Below, piece by piece: positions 55,497 through 64,000 of a stretch of DNA of 64,000 bases. The notes beneath the pieces were generated by a model. That model was not told the origin of the DNA. It saw nothing but the letters and a program-made list of their open reading frames with translations, and searched no databases. Numbering within the stretch: position 1 is the first letter of the stretch; each line of letters starts with the position of its first letter. The DNA lies in contig NGZR01000001.1 of the NCBI GenBank assembly GCA_002197995.1, positions 3,534,001-3,598,000 on the forward strand, in the 5' to 3' direction. The position numbers were made by a program, and so were the translations under genes. The stretch is from Gaeumannomyces sp. JS-464. Its lineage: Eukaryota; Ascomycota; Sordariomycetes; Magnaporthales; Magnaporthaceae.

Positions 55497-58207
55497 ACCG
55501 CGACGTTGGCGTTGTTTTCCAGAAAGGAGGAATGCGCCTCCCGCGCGCCAGGGCCGATATTCACATGGGACAAGTTTGTCAGCAGCAGTGAAGCGGGCAG
55601 ACTATCCGAATCTCGGACGTCCTCCCCCACCCGCGGTGGCGGTTTCGCTGCTGCAGCGGGACATGAGGCACCCGCGCAAACCGCGCGAAATGCGCGCCTT
55701 GCGCCTCATCGGCCACGTCTTCTCCATCATGCGGCAGGCAAAACGCGGCAGGCGAGACGCGTACAGAGCTTGCCGGGGATAGTGTGCCGGCTACGCTTCT
55801 TGCCAAGACGAGAGAAGAGTTTTTTTTGTTTTTTTTTTCTTATCTCCTGTTTTCTTGCTTTTTCTGTTTATCCATCCCATCACCGTGCTGGCTCGCAGTC
55901 TTTGCTTTTCATTGACCGGATCCTTCCCCTTACGCCCAACCGCACCCTACCAACTGTCCAGGTGACCGCAAAATCGTACGATAAAAAAAAGACTCCTCTT
56001 CGGGTTCTAGACGCGAGGTACTCCCATTTCATCCTGCGGACGAGCGGACTCCGGCAGCAGGGCCCTCGATGAGTGGCAGACGCCGCGGGCTCGCATTCGG
56101 GGCGGGGCGTGCAAGAAGGCCCGCCCGCTCCGGGGGGACGGCTGGAGTGGATCCGAGCGGTGAGTTGTTGGGGATGGTAATTGTGATGTTGTTATGTGGC
56201 GTCGATACCGGCAGGGTGCGCCTACAGCCAGGCCGCAGGACGCTCCCTCTCCGACCAGCCGTGTCTCGGGCAGGAAACAGGGCTGAGATATCATTCTGTG
56301 TGATTGGCATCACGGGGGCGTAAGCGTCGACTGTGACCGGCCGGGCTGCAGGAAAGGTCGCCGATTGGCCTGCAGCCCTACTCACCCAAGGACCCCGCGT
56401 CCTCTCCGAGGGCCTACTTAGGCAAGTGACCGGACGCAGGGGGCGTGTGTGGGGGGTCTGGGAGTTTCCTTGGCCGTAGGTAATAGCTGAGGCATGCAGC
56501 GTGGGGGTTTGATGGGGGCATGAGGGACGGTGGTGGCTTTGGCAGATGGTGCTTGGGTGGTGGGTGGGCGGTGGCCAGCCTCCCGCAATGCTCCCTTGCA
56601 GCCTCGAAAGCGAGATCTTATCACACCCCAAAAGAAGTCCGAGAGAAAGTCTTGGCGATATTATGCCACGGAAAAGGAGCAATATCACGGAGGTGGCGGG
56701 CAGGCTAGGCGGCCCTGGGTGGCCCTTTTGGTCGCTGTACCGGTTATCCCCAGTCCCGCCCTTCTCGCTCACCGTCCCCGCAAGCAGCTGCCTTGCACTT
56801 CAGCCCTGGATAGGTGGGTTTTTCGGGGCTAGGAGCGGTAGCTCTGGCAAGCTTGGGAAGGGCTTCGCCCCTGCATTTGCGTGCTAAAATTTAGCTTGGA
56901 AGCTTGTCTTTGGACAGGATGTAGCATCGCGGCCGTTGGTTGGCCGGGAGTTGCGATATCAAATCCTGGTCGAGGCGTAGGTCGTTTTGTTCACGCAGTC
57001 AGCGCAGGGATAGAAATGGCAGAACCAGATATCGGAGGCGGTCCGGGCGTTTGATGGCGTTCTGCAGCCGGCCGGCGGTCCAAGCTTCCTCGGACACATG
57101 TCCGTGATCTGATCTTCTCCTCTTTTTTTTCGTGATCTTTGGAGGGGAACGGGTGTTGTTGCGCTCGAGCGTGTTGATGCCGCAAGGATACACCGGCTTC
57201 GGCAGAGAGATTACACATGCTTGGCAGGCAGTCAACCCGATGTCCGCCTCTGAGGCAGAGAATGAGCAGGCGTGAGGCTTGTTTGCTGATAGACGCAGCG
57301 GTTCAGCGGATAGCCGGGTCTGTCCAGCCCAAGACGCGACACGGTGCCACCGTAAGCTCCGATCGCAGGAAGCCAAGATCTCCCTTCCCATGTTTCGGGA
57401 GAGTTCTGTTGTTCGAACAGTTTCCCCCTTTTTTTTTTGTTGGCGGCAGTTCGATACAATCAACGAGCTCTGCCTGCCGGCGACGCCCGCGCGTGTTTGC
57501 GGTGGTGGATGCAGGAATGGCTTGATCTTGTTTCCACATGTTTTGCTTTTTCGAGCTTGGGAATCTTTCGCCGTGATTTGTTTCCCTAGGTATTTTCTTG
57601 CTCCTCTCTGCCTTCCCCAGTTTTGCTTTTTCTTATCACCTTGGAAACCCACGGCACCAGTTTTTCTTCTTCCATCCTTTTTTTTTTTCTCCCACCACCA
57701 GCACTGGGCCGCTCGAGGCATTCAGCTGAGACGTTGGGGAATTTGGCAGCTAGATCCCTGTCCCTGTCTCCAGCATGCAGGCAGGGCTCAACCAATATCA
57801 ATGGCATTTGAACGCCCGCAGACCGTTGTGGTGGGGCAATACGTGCCGTTCCTTTCGACGGACGGACCCTTTTTTTTCCCCCTCCTTCCTTTTTCTTTTC
57901 TCTCGTAGGACTGCCAGCCGCTTTCGGAGACAGCACGGGCTGTGGCTAGCTGCGAGGAAGCGGCGGCTGGTTCCGTCTACTAATGGGATGGCTTTAGGCA
58001 GTTGCGCCAGGGTTTTGTGTGCCAGGTAGAGTTTGGGCCATGCAGCCCCTAATCGCCGATCGCCTGTGCTCTGCTCGACATGTAATGGATGGCACGGCTC
58101 CACGGCTTGGCACCGACGTCGTTTCCAAATCCCGGTGGCACTTGATGCGTTTTTGTTGGTTCCCGTTCGCGGTGACATCGAGGTGGGCCCTTTTTTTTTT
58201 CATTTTC

Positions 58208-58232
58208 CTCTCTCTCTCTCTCTCTCTCTCTC
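58208..58232 (+). repeat. (CT)12 microsatellite
   Basis: An uninterrupted CT dinucleotide run that follows a T(10) tract within 20 bp. Confidence 0.95.
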
Positions 58233-59654
58233 GCAGAGAGTACCTGGGGCAGGTGCTGGTAGTTGGACGACGAGATCAGTAATCGATATGTCCCGGGTGA
58301 TAGGTTTTGGCTGCCCACCTAGCTGCCTCGAAAGGCTATTTGGCGTTCTCTATCCCGGCTGGCCTGCTAAACCTGGTCTTTTACTGCGATGGGAGGTCTT
58401 CACTCCTCCCACGGGAACAACAGACGAACAACGAGCAATCACACGCCAAGCACACCCAGAAGGGTGCATTGATGGAGGCGGTCGGCCGCGGGGCAAGTGG
58501 GCCGCCTGCCCTCTGCCCCTGGTTGAGGCTGACCGCTTTGGTGGTGCGGGTTCCAGCGCACGAGCCAGGGACCAACACTAACGTCCCGACGAGGGGATCT
58601 GGCTCGGGTCCTCGCAGCAGATCCGTGCTGGACGGGCGGGCCATTTTGGGACACCCGACCACAAAAAGAGAAATGCGACATGGGCCACCGCATGACGCCC
58701 CGGCGATCGATTCCTGACCTGAGAGCTCGCGCATCGGCGAAAGGACTTCGAGCTCGAGTGCATCGCGTCTGCTCCAAGCTTTTGCTGCTCGCTGCTCGTC
58801 GACACAGGCTAGTCGGGTCCTTGCAGCAAGGAACCGCCATTGGAACCTGCTGGTGCCTGCCCAGCTGGCATGTGCCGCCGCTGGGCGGAATGCATGGCCC
58901 TCGATTGCGCGTCTGGCCAGCCTGGGTCAGTTTATGGTTTGTAGGGGTGTGTCCCCAACCCGCCGGCCGCTTGGGACGGACTGGCTCCAACTCTCAGCGC
59001 TGTCATCTCTGCGCGGTCTTCGGAGCTTCGTCCGAAGTCATGGGTGGTCTCGGGGCACATCACGGTCCGTGACTCTGCCCTCGTTTGGGTGGTGGCGTCG
59101 AGCGGGTGGCCCGGTCTGGGTCCCCTTGATCCAATCTGTGTCACTCGACCACCCTCCCACCCACGTCGGGTCCCACAACGGACGAAATCGCATCGTGATC
59201 CATGCTCCCACCCCTCCGTCCGCCGAGGGGTGCTGCGGCAGCCCGGCCGTGGCGGCGCCTGTCTGGGCGTCTGGCTCTGTTCGACGCAGCACAGCAACGC
59301 CGCCGGTTTCTGCCTGGTTACGGCCTGTGCTAACCATGCTGGCGCTGCTGCCTCGGAGTAGCGCCAGCTTCCTGGGTTCCTAGTCTAGCGGTTTGCACAG
59401 ACCAGTCCCAGGCTACGGTCGAGATAAGGGAAAAAGAGGTCAAAGAAGAAAAAGACGCGAGGCGTTGAAAAACAAAAGAACGATATCAATACCCAAGGAC
59501 ACAAACCCACTAAAATGCAAGGTCGGGGTGCCGCATTGCTTCCCGATCCCCGGCGTCGCCGGCTGCCACCCTCCATAAGTGCCAACACCCCAGCGATTAC
59601 GGAAAGGATAGGAATCGAGGTTGCATCGTGCTAGCCCGAGACCCCTGCTTCGGC

Positions 59655-59679
59655 AAAAAAAAAAAAAAAAAAAAAAAAA
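59655..59679 (+). repeat. A(25) homopolymer
   Basis: Twenty-five consecutive A, no transposon ends seen nearby. Confidence 0.95.
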
Positions 59680-61250
59680 GAACAACGCATAGCGGGCAGC
59701 TGTGAGGGACGAACATTGCTGTCGCTAAAAGGGGTCCCAGCCCTCCGCCCCTTTCGTCTGTTCGCTCTTTTTGGCCAACCCAACGGACGTGGCCGAACGG
59801 AAACCACCCCGCTTGCATAATCGCATGACCCCGACACCCCAAATCCCAGCAGCCATTCCATCGCCACTGATTTTTGGTGTGCAAGGGGCACGGGAAAGCG
59901 GAAGCCCACGACGGCGAACGAAGGCGAAAAGAGCAAAGATAGTCTATTTAACAATCCGCCCTGTTAAGAAAAAAGTAAGGAAGAAAAAGGAAGGAAAAAA
60001 AGAAAAGAAAAGAAAATCCATTCGCACCATTCCGTCCACTGCCACCCCTATCCGCCCCGTCCCACCCTGGAAGTCCGCGACAAAATTGGTGCCGTCTAGT
60101 GTAACCACACCACCGCAGCCCCTCGCCCATTATTGGCAGTGCTCGACACCACCAAGCAAGCCCCGACTGCACCTGCCTGCACGCTGCAGCCCTCACCAAG
60201 ACTGCGCCGCCGCCGCCTCGCATCAGCCCTCCGAGGAGACTCGACCTGACCCGACCTGCTGGGGCTGACTGGCGCGCGAGAGTCATTGAGACACTGTCGT
60301 TGAGACACACAGACGACGCACAAATACCTTGCGCAGCCCACCGAGCGAGCTTTCTGGCAACACACAAATCCAGTGGCCGACAAACGGCCGCGATCCTGCC
60401 ACCAAAGCCTGCTCCTCCACCTTGCGAACTCAATAGATGAGCACGCCCGCGCCTTCCACATCCGACGAACCAGAAACCCTTCGCACCGCCGCTTTGGTGT
60501 TGCTCTGGTCGCCTCCTGCATCTGCCGCCTTTCGGGAGACGCGGTCCCTTGCCAGGCCCCATTCCATTGCCTGCCCGCCCTTTTAGCGAAAACCGGCGCT
60601 GTGGGAGGGCCCATTATTATAAAGTTGCCCCCCGCACCTTTCCTCTCTCGTCCTCCTCCCAACGTCTGTCTGGACGCAGAGCGTTGCCGGCCACGGTTTT
60701 TAGACCACGACTTGGTTTCTAGACCAAACCAGTCAGGCACCGGCTCCTCGCCCTGCGTTGCTTGCGTGCTGCTTGCTGCCGCATTCCGCGGGGACCGCGT
60801 CATCATTCGCGCGAGTGCAACGCCAGTGGCTGCTTTCTTCCTGCCCGTCTCTTCTGCAGAAGCCGGTTCGAATATTCTAGCCAGTCGACTATCTCAGGTG
60901 CGTCCGAGTCCAGGAGAGAAGCGACGAGTGGATGAAGAAAAGCCGACCCCTGAAGCCACAAGCGGTGGGATGCGGCAAGCCATTCAGGTCCAAGACCAAA
61001 GCAAGCAGCCACTAACTGGGAGCTTGTGACGCAAGTTTTAGGTCCCGACCTACCTACCTGGCCTAGCTTCGCTAAACTTCTAGTGTCGCTGAACTTCTAG
61101 CTTCGCTAAACCTCGACCCCACATCCACACCCCGGGCAGCTATCACAACCCGACAGCCCAAGCCAGCGGGACAAAGGAGGAGGCCAGCACACACGCGCGA
61201 GACGGGGAGAGAGAAAGAGAGAAAGGGAAAGTTCAGCAAACCAAGCAAAA

Positions 61251-62481
61251 ATGGCGGCCACACATCCAACGCTGACGACACCATACGAGGAGCGTGCCAA
61301 AACGGCCGGCCATCCGCTCACTTCGTACCTCCTCCGGCTGATGGACCTCAAAGCCTCGAACCTATGTCTGAGTGCCGACGTCACCAACGCTCGCGAGCTG
61401 CTACACCTGGCCGACAAGGTCGGCCCCTCCATCGTGGTCCTAAAGACACACTACGACCTGGTCGCCGGCTGGGACTATAACCCGCAGACGGGCACGGGCG
61501 CCAAGCTTGCCACGCTGGCCCGCCGCCACGGCTTCCTCATCTTTGAGGACCGCAAATTCGCCGACATCGGGAAGACGGTTCAGCTGCAGTACACTGGAGG
61601 GACGGCGCGCATCGTGGAGTGGGCGCACATTGTCAACGTCAACATCCAGGCCGGCAAGGAAGTTGTGCGCGCCATGGCCGAGGCTGCCGCCCACTGGCGC
61701 GAGCGCATCAAGTACGAGGTCAGGACCAGCGTCACCGTTGGCACACCCATCTCGGACAGCTTCGAGGAGGATCAGGACGACGAGGTTTCGCCGACGGCCA
61801 CCAGCAGGTCACAGCAGACGCCCACGCAGCGCCGCCAACATTCGCCCCACGAGTCGGCTGCGGCCAAGGCGCGCAAAAACAGCGGGCAGGGACTCGGGGC
61901 CGGAGCCGTCCCCATCCCGCAGGCGTACGGCCGGGATTCGGCAGACGGGCGCAAGGGGAGCATCGTGTCGATAACGACTGTGACGCAATCTTACGAGCCG
62001 GCCGACTCGCCGCGGCTCTCCAAGAGCATGACTGAGGGCGGGCCCGACGATGTGGTGTTCCCAGGCATCGAGGAGGCGCCGCTGGAGCGCGGCCTGCTGA
62101 TTCTGGCACAGATGTCGACCGGTGGGTGCCTCATGACTCCCGACTACACGCAAGCGTGCATCGAGGCCGCGCGGGACAACAAGGGCTTCGTCATGGGCTT
62201 CGTGGCGCAGCAGGCCCTCAACAGCGCACCCGAGGACTCCTTCATCCACATGACCCGGGTGCAAGCTCCCGCCCGAGGGCGAGGACGAGAACGCGGGCGG
62301 CCTCGAGGGCGATGGACTGGACCAGCAGTACAACACGCCGTCACTCCTCATTGGCGACAAGGGCACCGATATTGTCATCGTCGGCCGCGGCATCATCAAG
62401 GCAGGCGACCCGCAGTCCGAGGCCGAGAAGTACAGGCGCATAGCCTGGAAGGCATACCTTGCGCGCCTGCCGCAGCCCTAG
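61251..62481 (+). CDS. pyrG: Orotidine-5'-phosphate decarboxylase (OMP decarboxylase), frame break near 62264
   Basis: It decarboxylates OMP to UMP, the last step of de novo pyrimidine synthesis, in the cytosol. The ATG at 61251 starts [44 protein letters not shown]. Catalytic blocks are [15 protein letters not shown] (Lys and Asp) and [23 protein letters not shown] (the DxKxxD signature). After [12 protein letters not shown] comes a ~100-residue low-complexity insert, as in Sordariomycete pyr-4 proteins; then [18 protein letters not shown] and [13 protein letters not shown]. After FIHMT the frame should read [16 protein letters not shown], but the sequence ACCCGGGTGC lacks two bases, so the correct frame ([29 protein letters not shown], ending RLPQP) lies one frame over and stops at 62479-62481. 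The rest, about 410 codons, is intact. Uracil auxotrophy is unlikely in a wild isolate, so a sequence error is the simplest reading. Also known as URA3 or pyr-4. Confidence 0.93.
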
Positions 62482-63775
62482 CCTGGCGGCTCCTGCGGCC
62501 GCCGTCACGGTGCGCTGCCGCCTCGAAGACGCGACAAGCCGCTCCCGCCCATGTCGGAGTACTTTGCGGGCTTGTTCTCGGCCCCTCGAAGCGCCTTTTC
62601 CGACACTAGGGCGGTTTCTTTTTTGGGTCCTTTTTTTTCCCTACCAATATGCCATTTCTCACTGTTAGGCGCAAAGGTCTGATCCGGGACGAAGCACAAA
62701 ACGGAAAGGAATCATCACATGCAGTGGGAAGAGTATTGCATCACTTTTGCACGAGGCCGTAAAGGAGTGGTGGTATTTTATTCTCTGCACGGGGGGGTTC
62801 TTATTTATTCATATTTTTTTTATTCTATGCAGGCGGAAGAGCAAGAGCATTACACCACCTTTACTACCTTTGCAGATGGTAAAAGAATGTCTGCCATGCT
62901 TATTATTTTATTCTTTATGCGCGGGCGGGTTCTTTTTTCGCTGCTTCGAGTATCATCATAGCTCTGCGACTCTTTCTCAGGGGTGTAAGCAGGTGTACCT
63001 ATTATCAGTGGCTTAATGGGGCTGCCACAGAAGAGAGAGAGACAGAGAGAGTTGAGAATGAAAACATCAATTCTTGCCCCGCGACTTTGTCCTTGAACTT
63101 TTTGCGTTGCGGGTCTGAAATCGAGACTTTCACCGTGCTCCCCTCTCTCCCACACATTTCATTCCACCCAGGCCTACATTCCTGCATTTTATACATCCTT
63201 GCCCCGTTGAAGTTTCCATTTCTCCGAGGGCCTTATTTTGGACCTTTTCCTTTTTCCTGTATCCCCCAACCAACCTTGTGAACCCGGATCCGTGCGGGAG
63301 TCTGGGTATTAGTACTGTGACACCATCATTCGTTACTGTGTTATCTGGCCAATTACTAAGCCCCTCAAGAAGGGGACTCTCGGAGTTAAGCTGCGCGGAA
63401 GAGATGCGTTGCTGCTGCTACATTTGGTCTTATCTCCGTCTCACCATCTCACACACCCGATTGTTACGGGCTGCTCATCACTCCTCCCTACCCCCCTCCC
63501 CTCCTTGAGTTGTCACCAATGTGCCCAACATAGTGGCAGAGGGATATGGCCGGCCTTGCAGCCTCGGCCGCTTGAGCTCCAGACGTTCCGTTCCGCCTCG
63601 GCACCCTGTACTTCCTGTCAGCAGTCGATGCTTGTGTGGGTCAAGAGCGAGTGTATTTGCAACATCGATGGATGAGCCCCCTGCGTCGACATTGTTGAAC
63701 ATCGCGACACGGCCTGCTGCGCCGCAGCACACACCGCCCACGAAAGCATACCCGCGTCGTTTTTAACCATCCAGC
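62482..63775. other. Intergenic region between OMP decarboxylase and the transcription factor
   Basis: No gene recognised. A diverged direct repeat (TATTTTATTCTCTGCACGGG at about 62773 and TATTTTATTCTTTATGCGCG at about 62905, each followed by a GGTTCTT block) lies in the 3' flank of pyrG. The final 400 bp are the upstream region of the Zn2Cys6 gene. Confidence 0.5.
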
Positions 63776-63970
63776 ATGGAGGTGGCCGTTGCCGCCGCCG
63801 CTGCCGCTCCGCCCCCGGGGCCAATTGCGCCGCCCGCCGAGGTGGTCGGCTCCGACGAGAACAGCAGCAGCAGCCCTGACACGACGACCGTGGCCGCCGC
63901 CCGGCCGCCGCCCAAGAAGAGGCGGCGGCTCGTCATCTCGTGCATCGAGTGCCACAGGAGGAAGCAAAAG
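63776..63970 (+). CDS. Zn2Cys6 transcription factor, first exon (cut by the window end)
   Basis: The ATG at 63776 starts MEVAVAAAAAAPPPGP, a low-complexity N-terminus. A PPPKKRRRL basic patch (possible nuclear signal) precedes ISCIECHRRKQK, the first half of a Zn2Cys6 binuclear cluster (CxxCHRRKQKC). The next base is GTGCGC, and reading on gives VRRLRPDE instead of the expected CD; so an intron most likely starts at 63971, splitting the zinc cluster, as is common in this family. The rest is outside the window. DNA-binding regulator; target unknown. Confidence 0.8.
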
Positions 63971-64000
63971 GTGCGCCGGCTGCGACCCGACGAGATATCC

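Larger units (their letters stand above)
53862..61250. other. 7.4-kb stretch without a recognisable gene
   Basis: GC-rich overall with many overlapping open frames on both strands, but none shows a domain, signal peptide plus cysteine pattern, or convincing intron-exon structure. It is rich in long pyrimidine runs: T(18) at 55479, T runs near 57430, 57680, 57870 and 58190, (CT)n at 58208, and A(25) at 59655. The last few hundred bases, purine-rich (GAGAGAGAAAGAGAGAAAG near 61209), are the leader of the OMP decarboxylase gene. Long non-coding transcripts or fast-evolving orphan genes cannot be excluded. Confidence 0.4.

Noticed and set aside
55197..56072. 291-codon open frame on the plus strand
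   Set aside because: Low-complexity content crossing a T(18) run, no domain, overlaps equally open frames on the other strand; treated as chance in GC-rich DNA.
56029..56772. 247-codon open frame on the minus strand
   Set aside because: Proline/serine-rich composition with no motif or splice structure; similar frames are open opposite to it.
1..64000. CRISPR arrays, prophage, integrons or operons
   Set aside because: Introns, HET/DUF families, RIP and LTR elements show a fungal nuclear genome; no regularly spaced palindromic repeats found.

Overview
The window is nuclear DNA of a filamentous ascomycete, most likely a Sordariomycete. The evidence is short GT..AG introns with CTAAC/CTGAC-like branch points, HET, DUF7580, DUF6590 and fungal BTB families, a long-insert pyrG/pyr-4 type OMP decarboxylase, and a 28-kb AT-rich block with the CpA-to-TpA decay typical of RIP (repeat-induced point mutation).

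Left arm (1-13.3 kb): two tandem small secreted cysteine-rich proteins; a degenerate 54-bp repeat; a decayed HET gene; a divergent pair of intact accessory genes sharing a 557-bp promoter (a three-exon DUF7580-type gene on the minus strand, and a six-exon C2H2-DUF6590 fusion on the plus strand); then a decayed pogo/Fot1 transposon.

Central block (13.3-43.9 kb): an aminoglycoside-phosphotransferase-like (APH) kinase gene is cut in two by 29.4 kb of nested transposons, and the halves rejoin in frame across one copy of an 8-bp target duplication. The order from outside in, with target duplications read directly from the sequence, is: a ~1-kb TIR element (TTCAAGAT); Ty3/gypsy 1 (GCTAA); Ty1/copia (AAAAC); inside the copia lie pogo A (TA), Ty3/gypsy 3 (TAAAG) and pogo C (TA). 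Gypsy 3 carries an un-RIPed 815-bp GC island with a 14-bp duplication, and pogo C carries pogo B (TA). All LTR-element coding capacity is destroyed by stops, but reverse transcriptase, integrase, RNase H and chromodomain signatures can still be read.

Right arm (43.9-64 kb): a second, younger pogo/Fot1 copy; a decayed fungal gene of unknown function; a BTB-type gene; four tandem copies of an eight-cysteine secreted family on the minus strand, all with frame breaks; about 7.4 kb without a recognisable gene; OMP decarboxylase (pyrG/pyr-4); and the first exon of a Zn2Cys6 transcription factor that runs off the window.

Several frame breaks in otherwise well-preserved genes, including pyrG, are one- or two-base losses, often in homopolymers. 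Sequence error must be excluded before these genes are called dead.
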